From JAMXLO01 sp036265005 (GTDB lineage: Bacteria > Pseudomonadota > Alphaproteobacteria > Acetobacterales > Acetobacteraceae), in contig DATAPW010000359.1 of the NCBI GenBank assembly GCA_036265005.1, positions 62,001-126,000 of the forward strand: 64,000 nt of DNA, written 5' to 3'. The notes beneath the pieces were generated by a model. That model was not told where the DNA came from, did no database searches, and saw only the letters and a program-made list of their open reading frames with translations. A program made the position numbers and the translations under genes. Of this stretch, positions 34,952 through 42,907 are shown piece after piece (the first letter of the stretch is position 1; each line of letters opens with the position of its first letter).

Positions 34952-35439
34952 AACGCAGGCGCTTTCCCGGAGGGAGCGGTCGAACCCGGGGTCCAGTTGT
35001 GCGCCTCGTGCTGCAGCGAGCGGCACCAGGTGTACAGCGCGTCATACACCACCATGCCGTGTTCGAGCATCACGTGGTCATCGCTGAAGTTGGCTGACAG
35101 GCCCAGCGATATCGCCAGCAATCCGGCCGCCTGAGGGGCGAGATCCGGCCGCGCGGTGTCGGCGCCGCGGACGATGACGGCAAGCCGGTCGAGCGCCGGT
35201 TCATGCAGGCGGTAATGGTCGAGGAATGCATCGAAGCTGCACTGCGCGCCGCGATGGGAGAACGGTTCGGCGCCCGGGATGTCGTACGGCGTTGCGCCGG
35301 ACTCGGCGGCCACGGCAAACACCCGCTCGGTCGGCACGTAGATGAACTCGGCGTCCTCGGCGATGAAACGGCGGATAAGCCACGGACACGCGATGCGGTC
35401 GATCTTCGGCCGCTCGCGGGTGATCCATTTGCCGGGCAT
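34948..35439 (-). CDS. ChrB C-terminal-domain protein
   Basis: This 163-residue protein corresponds to the C-terminal half of ChrB only (WITRERPKIDRIACPWLIRRFI, then GAQCSFDAFLDHY). The DNA-binding-like N-terminal part found in the full-length ChrB at 35508 is missing. The two share the pattern DRIASAWLIRRFID / DRIACPWLIRRFIA and the downstream Cys-Ser segment. ATG 35439 is preceded by GGGAGG. It is the first gene of the chr operon, translationally coupled to chrA. It may sense or bind chromate or modulate the regulator; this is inferred. Confidence 0.85.
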   Translation of the reverse strand: MPGKWITRERPKIDRIACPWLIRRFIAEDAEFIYVPTERVFAVAAESGATPYDIPGAEPFSHRGAQCSFDAFLDHYRLHEPALDRLAVIVRGADTARPDLAPQAAGLLAISLGLSANFSDDHVMLEHGMVVYDALYTWCRSLQHEAHNWTPGSTAPSGKAPAL

Positions 35440-35507
35440 GCTTGCCTCCCCTGGCTAACTGAACGGGCGCAAGATACACATGAATCGAACTATGATACAA
35501 GTATAGC
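35440..35507. promoter_or_regulatory. Divergent chr promoter region
   Basis: The 68-bp gap between the divergent chrB and chr operon starts is AT-rich compared with its surroundings. On the minus strand TTGTAT (35495-35500) and TATCTT (35471-35476) form a possible -35/-10 pair with an 18-base spacer. On the plus strand TATGAT (35491-35496) lies 11 bases before the chrB ATG, with no SD between, so chrB may be translated from a nearly leaderless mRNA. Two ATACA direct repeats (35475-35479 and 35495-35499) are candidate operator elements. Confidence 0.35.
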
Positions 35508-36455
35508 ATGACCACTAAATCGCGAGCGGCGGCAGAGCCGGTCAACTGGCTGCTGCTGATCCATCAGCTCCCGGCCAAGCCGGCCTACGCGCGGGTGAAA
35601 CTGTGGCGACGGCTGCAGGCGCTGGGCGCCGTGGCGGTGAAGAATGCGGTCTATGCCCTGCCGGCCGGCATGCGGGCACAAGAGGATTTCGAGTGGGTGC
35701 TGAAGGAGATCATCGGAGCCGGTGGCGAAGGCATGATCCTCGAGGCCCGGCTGATCGACGGACTCTCCGACGGCGAGGTTCGAGCGCTGTTCAATGCCGC
35801 GCGCGAGGCGGATTACCGCGCGCTGGCGAAGGAACTGCGCGGACTGGAGAAGGTTGATGCGGCGCCCGTCCAGTTGACGCGACTGAAGGCGGAGGCGGCG
35901 CGCATCACCGCGATCGACTTCTTCGGTGCCAATGGCAGAGAAGATGTGGAGGCGCGCCTCGGCGCCCTGGCAGCTCGATTGGAACCCGCGACGCAGACTT
36001 CGCCAGCAGTGAAAACGCAATTGCCCGGCGCCGGCCATGTCTGGGTGACGCGGCGCGATGTGCATGTGGACCGGATCGCATCCGCCTGGCTGATCCGGCG
36101 CTTCATCGACCCGCAGGCGTCCTTCAAATTCGTGGCGGCCAAAGGCTATCGCCCGCGCGCCGGGGAACTACGCTTTGACATGTTCGAGGCAGAATTCACC
36201 CACGAAGGCGATCGCTGCAGCTACGAGGTACTGTTGCAGCGCTCGGGCCTGAAGGATGCCGCGTTGGCCGCAATCGGCGAAATCGTCCACGACATCGACC
36301 TGAAGGACGGCAAATTCGCGCGTGAGCAGACAAGCGGCATTGCCGGCCTGATTGACGGATTGGGTGCCGCCGGGATGCCGGACGCACAACGTTTGGAGCG
36401 CGGCGCCGCACTGTTCGATGATCTGTACGCGTATTTCCGCGGGAGACGGGGTTAG
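35508..36455 (+). CDS. chrB: Chromate resistance regulator ChrB
   Basis: This 315-residue full-length ChrB has an N-terminal region (NWLLLIHQLPAKPAYARVKLWRRLQALGAVAVKNAVYALP), which resembles a winged-helix-like domain. Its C-terminal ChrB domain is HVWVTRRDVHVDRIASAWLIRRFIDP, then EFTHEGDRCSYEVLLQRSGL and VHDIDLKDGKF. ChrB is a chromate-responsive regulator of chrA in characterised systems. It is divergent from the chr operon, so it probably controls both directions from the 68-bp gap. No SD precedes its ATG. Confidence 0.92.
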   Translation: MTTKSRAAAEPVNWLLLIHQLPAKPAYARVKLWRRLQALGAVAVKNAVYALPAGMRAQEDFEWVLKEIIGAGGEGMILEARLIDGLSDGEVRALFNAAREADYRALAKELRGLEKVDAAPVQLTRLKAEAARITAIDFFGANGREDVEARLGALAARLEPATQTSPAVKTQLPGAGHVWVTRRDVHVDRIASAWLIRRFIDPQASFKFVAAKGYRPRAGELRFDMFEAEFTHEGDRCSYEVLLQRSGLKDAALAAIGEIVHDIDLKDGKFAREQTSGIAGLIDGLGAAGMPDAQRLERGAALFDDLYAYFRGRRG

Positions 36456-36545
36456 TTGGGTTGATGGGTTTCGCATTGCGCTACCCATCCTACATCGCGG
36501 TTGCCACAACGCGTCGCCTGACTCCGAAGAATGGAGTAATCACCG

Positions 36546-38543
36546 TCACAGCAAGGTCGCGACCGGAACCTCGTCCTCGACCGCTGCGACATCATCATCC
36601 AGACGCGTCGCGCCACACGCGATCAGGAATCGTGCGATCGCGTCAAACTCCGCAGGCAGGCGCGTTGCGTCTTCGGGATCACCCTCCGGCACCCAGATCA
36701 CCGTCTCGTATCGCGCGCGTGTCAGCAGAACGCGATACGTATTGACCTGGTAGGCGATAGCCGCGTCACCGCGCGGTTCCAGCCAGCGTGTGCCGGAGAA
36801 GGCGCGCACGATCCATTCCGCGTAGCGGTCGCGGCGGATCAGGTCATTGCCCCAGCACAGTCCCACATGGTCAAGTTCCAGTCCCTGGCAGGCAAATTGT
36901 GTCGCTGGCACTTCCAGCGCATCGGACGCCCGCACATCGGGCCAGTACCGCAGGAACCAGTTGGCCACGGAAGCTGCGTCAAGATGCGGAAAATTCGGCG
37001 ACAGCCCCTCCGCGACCAGCCTGCGGGCGCCGGCGCTGCACACCAGACCGGCGCGCCGTGTCCCACGCGCCAGGCGACGCAGCGCCGCACGCATCGCCGG
37101 CAGCGATCGCGTCAGCAGGAACGGGACGCCACCGGCCTTATCGGCGATCCCGATTGCCCGCGCGGCTTCGCCGGCCAGGACCGCATCGACCCACGGCGCC
37201 GCGGCAGCGGATCGGATCGAGCGGACCGGCACATCAAGATGCAATGTCGGGTCCAGCGACAGGGTCCCGCGCGGCGTGGCAAACAGGCGTTGCCGTGGAT
37301 CGGCTGCGCCAAGCACACCTGGTGCGGCGCGCATATGCCATTCCGGGCGTTCTGCAAGCGCCTCGCCCCAGGCGGCCAGGCCAGCCTCGCCGGTATTGAT
37401 CTCCTGCCCATTGCCGACCAGTGCGACAATCACCGCCCAATCACGATGGCGGCCCATGATGTCGAGGAACAATGCCGCCTCGCTCGCCGTGCGGCCGAAC
37501 TTGCGGCGGCCGAACTCTGCATCCCAGGCGCGTTGCGCCTCGTCGAACACGATCACATGTTCATGCGGCGGTTCGACGCGATCGATGTTGTCGCGCAGGA
37601 ATCCCATCAGCGGCTGGATGGCGCTCTCGGTTTCCTGCCGCGCCACGCGAATGCTGCGTCCCTGCCCAAACGCATCACGTGCGAGCGCTTCCCGCATCAC
37701 GAACACCAGCGGCAGGTTGCCGGTGAGGAAAGCGGCGCCGGTTGTCGCACCGAACACCGCGTTCAGACCGCACAGCGTCTTGCCGGCTCCCGGGATGCCG
37801 GTGACGAACAGGACTTCGCGTCGCCGCTCGGCGTGGGCCGCCTCGACCGCACGGCGGATGGCGTCGGTCGTACGACCCAGATTGCCGACATCGGCACGCG
37901 CCGCGGCAATGTCGGCGACGCCATGCCGGTTGTAGAGCATGGTTGCCGCTTCAACGATGGTCGGCACCGGCCGATACGGAGCGCTTTCCCAGGCACGGGC
38001 ATCGAGCGGTCGTGCCGGTTCGGGGATGCGTGTAGCGAACTCCCGGAGAAGCGGCCCCAGCGTGATGGCCGATGCGGCGAACACCGGGGTCACGCCATGC
38101 CACAGCAGCGGCCATTGATTCGCCGGAGGTTTTGCCTGTGTCGCGACGAGAATCGGCACCACCGGATGCGCGCGGCTTTCCGCGTGAAAATCGAACAGGT
38201 CGAGCGCGTAATCTTCCGTCTGCTGGCGATCGAGCGTGGTGATCGCTGTTGCGCCGACCTTGAATTCCAGCACCAGGATGGCGGCTTCGGTCAGCACGAT
38301 CGTGTCGATCCGGCGACCCAGGCGAAGCAGGGGGTATTCGAACAGAACTTGCCAGGTGCGAGGCAGATCGCGCAGCACGGTGCGCAGCAGCGCGATCTGC
38401 TGCCGCCAGGCATGAAGCTGGGTATCGCGATTCAGGTAATGCGTTTCGACCAACCGCACCGTGAGGCGCTGAACGATCGCCTCGGGTTCGGCCGCGAGCA
38501 ATTCGGCCACATCCCCTGACCACCACGCCTGCACCCACCGCAC
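36546..38543 (-). CDS. PD-(D/E)XK-like nuclease fused to a P-loop ATPase (DUF2075-like)
   Basis: The 665 residues start with a restriction-endonuclease-like fold: Asp80 (GRRIDTIVL), Glu93 and Lys95 (LVLEFKVG), with a QT-EDY helix after it. A SF1-helicase-like ATPase follows, with Walker A GIPGAGKT (249-256), Walker B VIVFDEAQRAW (Asp334, Glu335) and a C-terminal YRVLLTRARYETVIW resembling the helicase motif VI. This matches the DUF2075 proteins sometimes found in defence islands. The start is GTG at 38543; no ATG is near. It stands alone, convergent with chrB and divergent from the hpaB gene, flanked by short repeats. Role in phage defence or DNA repair is a guess. Confidence 0.75.
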   Translation of the reverse strand: MRWVQAWWSGDVAELLAAEPEAIVQRLTVRLVETHYLNRDTQLHAWRQQIALLRTVLRDLPRTWQVLFEYPLLRLGRRIDTIVLTEAAILVLEFKVGATAITTLDRQQTEDYALDLFDFHAESRAHPVVPILVATQAKPPANQWPLLWHGVTPVFAASAITLGPLLREFATRIPEPARPLDARAWESAPYRPVPTIVEAATMLYNRHGVADIAAARADVGNLGRTTDAIRRAVEAAHAERRREVLFVTGIPGAGKTLCGLNAVFGATTGAAFLTGNLPLVFVMREALARDAFGQGRSIRVARQETESAIQPLMGFLRDNIDRVEPPHEHVIVFDEAQRAWDAEFGRRKFGRTASEAALFLDIMGRHRDWAVIVALVGNGQEINTGEAGLAAWGEALAERPEWHMRAAPGVLGAADPRQRLFATPRGTLSLDPTLHLDVPVRSIRSAAAAPWVDAVLAGEAARAIGIADKAGGVPFLLTRSLPAMRAALRRLARGTRRAGLVCSAGARRLVAEGLSPNFPHLDAASVANWFLRYWPDVRASDALEVPATQFACQGLELDHVGLCWGNDLIRRDRYAEWIVRAFSGTRWLEPRGDAAIAYQVNTYRVLLTRARYETVIWVPEGDPEDATRLPAEFDAIARFLIACGATRLDDDVAAVEDEVPVATLL

Positions 38544-38608
38544 CCCGTCGTCGACCGTTTGGGGAGAATGGACCGTTGTTGCCGCAATCGCAACGAAAAG
38601 ATGCGCGC

Positions 38609-38687
38609 GTCATTCTTGCGAAGGCGAGAATCCGGTCGTGCAAAGCCGGTTGTTGTACGCCTGGATTCTTGCCTTCGCGAGAATGAC
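38609..38687. repeat. Palindromic repeat, family 2
   Basis: GTCATTCTTGCGAAGGCGAG (38609-38634) and its inverted copy (38663-38687, ending GCGAGAATGAC) form a hairpin with a 28-base loop. A single half-unit recurs at about 51505-51533. It fills most of the gap between the nuclease-ATPase gene and the hpaB-type gene. Confidence 0.65.
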
Positions 38688-38751
38688 GGGAGGGACGCTT
38701 GAACGCTCCCGGTCCAGCGCGCACAATTGCCGGGTTGAGAGGAGACGCGCC

Positions 38752-40212
38752 ATGCCGGCTCGCACCGGACGCCAATATCTCACGGGCCTCAAGGAGCAGG
38801 AACGCCAGGTCTGGCTGGGTGGTGAACGCGTCAAGGACGTGACGACACATCCAGGCCTTGCCAACGGCGCGCGTGCGATCGCCTCGCTGTACGACATGCA
38901 GAGCGATCCGAAGTTCCGCGACGAGATGACCTACACATCGCCCACCACCGGCGACCGCGTAGGCCTCTCCTTCATCATCCCGCGCACCAAAGAGGAACTG
39001 GAAGCGCGCCGCGTGATGATGCTGAACTGGGCACGCACGACCTGCGGCATGATGGGGCGCTCTCCCGACTTCATGAACGTGACGCTCGCCGCGTGGGCCG
39101 CCGCCGGCGATTACTTCGCGCGCAGCCGGCCGGAGTTCGGCGACAACATCCGCCGCTACTACGAGTACATCCGCGAGAACGACATCGTCCTCACCCACTC
39201 GCTGATCAACCTGCAGCGCAGCCGTAACGTCTCCGGCACCTTCAACCTGCAGGAAGGCACTGCACTGCGCGTGATCCGCGAGACCAGCGCCGGCCTCGTG
39301 GTGCGCGGCGCGCGCGTGCTGGCGACGCTTGGCCCTCTCGCCGACGAGATCGCGGTTTATTCGCCACGCCTCGGTCAGCACACCGAGGACCACAGTCCGT
39401 TCGCAGTCGCCTTTTCGATTCCCTGCGGCACGCCTGGCCTGCGCTTCCTGTGCCGCGACAGCTTCGATCAGGGGCGTTCGCATTTCGACCATCCGCTCGG
39501 CTCGCGATTCGAGGAGATGGACTGCATCGTGTTCTTCGACGATGTGGAGGTGCCGTGGGAGCGGGTATTCCTCTACGGCGATGTCGGCCTGCTGAACGGC
39601 GCCGCCTACGCCACGCATTATTCGGCGCACTCGGCGCATCAAGGCGCCGCGAAGAACCTGGCCAAGTGCGAGTTCGTGCTGGGCCTGGCGCTGCTGATGA
39701 CCGAGACGCTGGGCAACAAGCACCTGCCGCTCACCGAGGCCTACATCGGCGAGCTGATGCTGACCACGGTGCTGACCCGCGCCTGCATCCGCGCCGGCGA
39801 GGCGGACGCCAAGCTGGATGAGTGGGGCGTGATGTGCCCGGACTCGGTGACCATCGAGAGCACCCGCAACCTGTTCATGACCGCCTATCCGCGGATGATC
39901 GAGATCCTCCAGCTGCTGGGATCATCCAGCTTCATGATCACCCCCAGCGAGGCGGACCTGTCCGGCCCGCTGGCCGGCGACATCGAGCAGTACCTGGCGA
40001 CCGACAACAGCTCCGCGCGCGACCGGATCAGGCTGTTCCGCCTGGCCTGGGACGTGGCCGGCAGCTCGTTCGGCAGCCGGCAGGTGCTGTACGAGCGGTT
40101 CTTTGCCTCCGACCCATTGACACGCGCCCGCGCGCTGGCTGCGATATATCCCAAGGGCGACGCCATGCAGCGCGTGCTGGATTTCCTGCAACGCGAAGAC
40201 GACACGCCCTAG
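38752..40212 (+). CDS. 4-hydroxyphenylacetate 3-hydroxylase-family monooxygenase (HpaB-like)
   Basis: This 486-residue flavin (FADH2)-dependent oxygenase matches the HpaB family: RTGRQYLTGLKEQERQVWLGG at the start, and the AYSPRL-like segment VYSPRLGQHTEDHSPFA. The FDHPLGSRFEEMDCIVFFDDVEVPWERVF core and AFMITPS-like region (SSSFMITPSEADLSGP) are also present. It would ortho-hydroxylate a phenolic compound using a separate flavin reductase, which is not encoded here. ATG 38752 has GAGGAGA upstream. A vicinal-oxygen-chelate dioxygenase gene follows after 16 bp, so the pair looks like a hydroxylase plus ring-cleavage module. Confidence 0.9.
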   Translation: MPARTGRQYLTGLKEQERQVWLGGERVKDVTTHPGLANGARAIASLYDMQSDPKFRDEMTYTSPTTGDRVGLSFIIPRTKEELEARRVMMLNWARTTCGMMGRSPDFMNVTLAAWAAAGDYFARSRPEFGDNIRRYYEYIRENDIVLTHSLINLQRSRNVSGTFNLQEGTALRVIRETSAGLVVRGARVLATLGPLADEIAVYSPRLGQHTEDHSPFAVAFSIPCGTPGLRFLCRDSFDQGRSHFDHPLGSRFEEMDCIVFFDDVEVPWERVFLYGDVGLLNGAAYATHYSAHSAHQGAAKNLAKCEFVLGLALLMTETLGNKHLPLTEAYIGELMLTTVLTRACIRAGEADAKLDEWGVMCPDSVTIESTRNLFMTAYPRMIEILQLLGSSSFMITPSEADLSGPLAGDIEQYLATDNSSARDRIRLFRLAWDVAGSSFGSRQVLYERFFASDPLTRARALAAIYPKGDAMQRVLDFLQREDDTP

Positions 40213-40228
40213 CCATGGAGGATATGCG

Positions 40229-40741
40229 ATGACCTATCGGCCGAAGCATCTCGGGCACGTCAATCTCTACGTGCGCAACGCGGAACGCTCCCGCCAATGG
40301 TATGAGGACGTGCTGGGCCTGCACACCTATCATTTCCGTGCGGGCCGTGCGGCCTTCATGTCGGCGGACAAGGAGAAGTCGCACGAGGTCGCGTTGATGG
40401 AGGTGGGCGACGATGCGCCGCTGCAGCTCAAGCGGCAGGTCGGCCTGAACCATCTGGCCTTCATGATGGAAAGCCTCGATGACCTGAAAGACGCCTATTT
40501 CCGGCTGAAGGAGAAGGGCGTCAAGTTCGACCACATCTCGGACCATGGCCTGTCGCTCGGCATCTATTTCCGCGACCCCGACGGCAATGGCCTGGAAGTG
40601 TCCTACGAGCTGCCGCGCGAACAGTGGCCACGCCAGGACAGCGTATTCGCCCCCGACGTGGTCGGGCTCGGCAAGTTCCCCGGGCCGTGGGACGAGGAGA
40701 TCGCGAAGCAGAAGGCACGCGAGCCGGCGCCGGCAAGCTGA
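40229..40741 (+). CDS. Vicinal-oxygen-chelate dioxygenase (extradiol-like)
   Basis: This 170-residue single-module VOC protein has the extradiol metal triad: His10 (LGHVNLYV), His75 (GLNHLAFMM) and Glu123 (GNGLEVSYE). It resembles catechol 2,3-dioxygenase-type proteins. ATG 40229 has GGAGG upstream. It begins 16 bp after the HpaB-like gene, which would supply a catechol, so cleavage of that catechol is a reasonable inference. A glyoxalase-like lyase remains possible. Confidence 0.82.
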   Translation: MTYRPKHLGHVNLYVRNAERSRQWYEDVLGLHTYHFRAGRAAFMSADKEKSHEVALMEVGDDAPLQLKRQVGLNHLAFMMESLDDLKDAYFRLKEKGVKFDHISDHGLSLGIYFRDPDGNGLEVSYELPREQWPRQDSVFAPDVVGLGKFPGPWDEEIAKQKAREPAPAS

Positions 40742-40757
40742 ACGTAGCCGGCTGAGT

Positions 40758-40825
40758 GTAGGGCGGGACAGCGCAGCGCACTCCGCCGGGACGGCGGTAG
40801 AATGCGCTGCGCTGTTCCGCCCTGC
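40758..40825. repeat. Inverted pair of family 1 palindromic repeats
   Basis: One unit runs GTAGGGCGGGACAGCGCAGC... (40758-40788), and an inverted unit lies at 40791-40825 (ending TGTTCCGCCCTGC). Together they form a long hairpin between two converging genes and could act as a terminator. Confidence 0.65.
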
Positions 40826-40875
40826 GATTTCATGCGGCGCACGCAGCTTGCGGTCGCCTGCCGCGCCAAAAGGCG

Positions 40876-41571
40876 TCAGGCGATCTCCAGCACCCACGTC
40901 TCGGCCACCCCGAGCCCGCGCACGTCGATCCCGCCCGGCAGGTTCGCGGCATACGACTCATGGTGGTGCCCGTGCACGATCAGCCGCGCCGAGGCCACCT
41001 CTGCCAGACGATCGATTGCGGCAAAGCCGTGACGATGGCAGGACGGCGCCTCGTGCGTCACCAGCACGTCGAAGCGATGCCGTGCCAGACTGGCGAAATC
41101 CTCCGGGAAGATCGAATCGCGATGCCACAGCGGCAGCCCGCCGCGCCAGTGCTCGCGCGCGTCGAGGCTTAGCAGGAATTCGTGCCGCGTGGTGTAGCGC
41201 GGCGGTTCGATCCTGGCATGCGGCTCGTCCGCGCGCGGATACCAGATGCGCGGCTTGAACACCCCGCCCAGACCGGCGATGCGCAGCCCTGCGACCTCGA
41301 CGACCTTGCCGCCGATGTCGCCCTCGGGATAGTCGGTCGCCAGATTGTCGAACACGGTATCGGTCTCGGTATCCTTGTTGCCGAGGATCCAGTGCACGCT
41401 CCACCCCAGCGAGAACAGCGACGCCAGCATATGACGCAGCGGCACGCGCAGCTCGCAGTCGCCGACCAGAAACAACGTGCCGGGATCCTGGGCGCTGCAC
41501 GCACGCAGGATCGGCGCGAAATTGCCGTGTGGGTCACCGGCGATGACGATGGGTGTAGTCACGCGAGGCAC
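40876..41571 (-). CDS. Calcineurin-like metallophosphoesterase
   Basis: The 231-residue protein has the usual dimetal motifs. The first block is GDPHGN (instead of GDxHG, with Asp13 and His15), followed by VGDCEL, GNKDTE (Asn-Lys-Asp in place of GNHE) and TEVTHEAP-like VTHEAPSC. The last block is VHGHHHESY. The GNKD block is a variant of the GNHE motif. It could hydrolyse a phosphodiester or nucleotide; substrate unknown. Its ATG start at 41571 lies 5 bp beyond the antiporter stop, so the antiporter and this gene are likely cotranscribed. Confidence 0.85.
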   Translation of the reverse strand: MPRVTTPIVIAGDPHGNFAPILRACSAQDPGTLFLVGDCELRVPLRHMLASLFSLGWSVHWILGNKDTETDTVFDNLATDYPEGDIGGKVVEVAGLRIAGLGGVFKPRIWYPRADEPHARIEPPRYTTRHEFLLSLDAREHWRGGLPLWHRDSIFPEDFASLARHRFDVLVTHEAPSCHRHGFAAIDRLAEVASARLIVHGHHHESYAANLPGGIDVRGLGVAETWVLEIA

Positions 41572-41576
41572 CTCGA

Positions 41577-42800
41577 TTATTCGGCCCGGCCGTAGCCCAG
41601 CAGACGCGCGGCGGTGCCGATCGTCCAGCCCTGGATGACCAGCGACACCACCACCACGACGAACACGCCCGCGAACAGTCTGGCGTCGCGGCTGGGATCG
41701 GCCAGGGCGGGAATGATGCTGATATAGATCGGCACGGCGCCACGCAGCCCGACCCAGGACGCAAACGCCGATTCACGCAGCGTGTAGCGGAACGGCAGCA
41801 GGCAGCCGAAGACTGCGATCGGCCGTGCCAGCACGATCAGCACGATGGCAATGAGGCTGGCCTCCGGGATATAGGGCACCAGGTCGTGCGGCGTGACCAG
41901 CAGGCCGAGCATGAGGAACAAGACTATCTGCGCCAGCCAGGCGACCCCTTCGGAGAAGTATCCGATCTCGCGCTGTGCGTGATGCTTCGTCGCGCCGGTG
42001 ATCACTCCGGCGAGGTAAATCGCCAGGAAGCCGCTCGTGCCGAGTATCTGCGCCAGCCCGAACAGCATCACGCCGAAGGCCAGCGCGAGAACCATCGCCA
42101 TCGCGGCCTCCAGCGGCAGGCGACGCAACAGGAAGGTGAGCAGCCAACCGCCGCCCAGCCCAAGCGCCAGACCTCCGACCATCTCGCGCGCGAACAGCAG
42201 TGCGGCGTTCGACCAACTCGACCAGGCGGGCTCCATAATGACGTGCATGACAAAGACGGTCAGGAATATCGACATCGGGTCGTTCAGGCCGGATTCCACT
42301 TCCAGCAAGGCGGTGATCCGTTGGGGCAGTGCCAGGCGGCCGCGCGGCAGCAAGGCCCCGACCGCGGCCGCGTCGGTCGGGGCGACCGCGGCGCCGAACA
42401 GCATCGCCATGACGAACGGGACGCTGGCCAGCCACATGACGGACACGGCAACGACGGCCGCAGTGATCCCGACGCCTGCCACGGCCAGCGCGAGTGCCGG
42501 CCAGATCGCCAGGCGCAGTTCGGAGAGCGGTGTCTTCAGGCCGCCCTCGAACAGGATCACCGCAAGGGCGATGCTGCCGACCAGATAGGCGGAGCCGAAG
42601 TCGTCAAACGGGATGCCGCCTGGCCCGTCCTCCCCCGCCAGCATGCCGAGTACCAGGAAGACCAGCAGCACGGGTGTGCCGAGACGGCGTGATGCCAGGC
42701 CGGCAAGGATGCTGAGGACGCCGAGCGCGGCACCCACCAGGATCAGTTCGTGAGCGAGCTCCATATGGGAGCGGCCGAGGGCGAACAGTTGCGGGTTCAT
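41577..42800 (-). CDS. CPA1-family cation/proton antiporter (NhaP2/CvrA-like)
   Basis: This 407-residue membrane protein has about 12 helices and CPA1 landmarks. These are GPGGIPFDDFG, the VAPTDAAAVGALLP segment, VESGLNDPMSIFLTVF with the conserved Asn-Asp of the transport site, and the C-terminal GLRGAVPIYISIIPAL. It resembles K+/H+ antiporter NhaP2. I chose ATG 42800; an ATG at 42764 is an alternative. It is divergent from the HxlR-MATE pair. Confidence 0.9.
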   Translation of the reverse strand: MNPQLFALGRSHMELAHELILVGAALGVLSILAGLASRRLGTPVLLVFLVLGMLAGEDGPGGIPFDDFGSAYLVGSIALAVILFEGGLKTPLSELRLAIWPALALAVAGVGITAAVVAVSVMWLASVPFVMAMLFGAAVAPTDAAAVGALLPRGRLALPQRITALLEVESGLNDPMSIFLTVFVMHVIMEPAWSSWSNAALLFAREMVGGLALGLGGGWLLTFLLRRLPLEAAMAMVLALAFGVMLFGLAQILGTSGFLAIYLAGVITGATKHHAQREIGYFSEGVAWLAQIVLFLMLGLLVTPHDLVPYIPEASLIAIVLIVLARPIAVFGCLLPFRYTLRESAFASWVGLRGAVPIYISIIPALADPSRDARLFAGVFVVVVVSLVIQGWTIGTAARLLGYGRAE

Positions 42801-42876
42801 GGGCGACGATGTTCCCTGGTCGGGACGACCAGGGCAATCCCGAACCCAACTTGACTTTGTCTGCACTCTACATCAG

Positions 42877-42891
42877 CTAGCATTATGCTAG
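42877..42891. promoter_or_regulatory. Palindromic operator candidate for the HxlR regulator
   Basis: CTAGCAT-T-ATGCTAG is a perfect 7-base inverted repeat around one central base. It lies 17 bp before the HxlR gene and overlaps a possible -10 (CATTAT, 42881-42886) paired with TTGTCT (42857-42862, 18-base spacer). An autoregulatory HxlR site here would also control the overlapping MATE gene. Confidence 0.5.
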
Positions 42892-42907
42892 TTACAGGAT
42901 ATCCGCC

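Noticed and set aside
33455..35134. 559-residue plus-strand frame opposite chrA
   Set aside because: It is rich in Arg, Gln, His and Asp with no fold signature, and antisense to a clear chromate transporter.
36867..38519. 550-residue plus-strand frame opposite the nuclease-ATPase gene
   Set aside because: It has no domain signature, and the minus strand has intact Walker A and B motifs.
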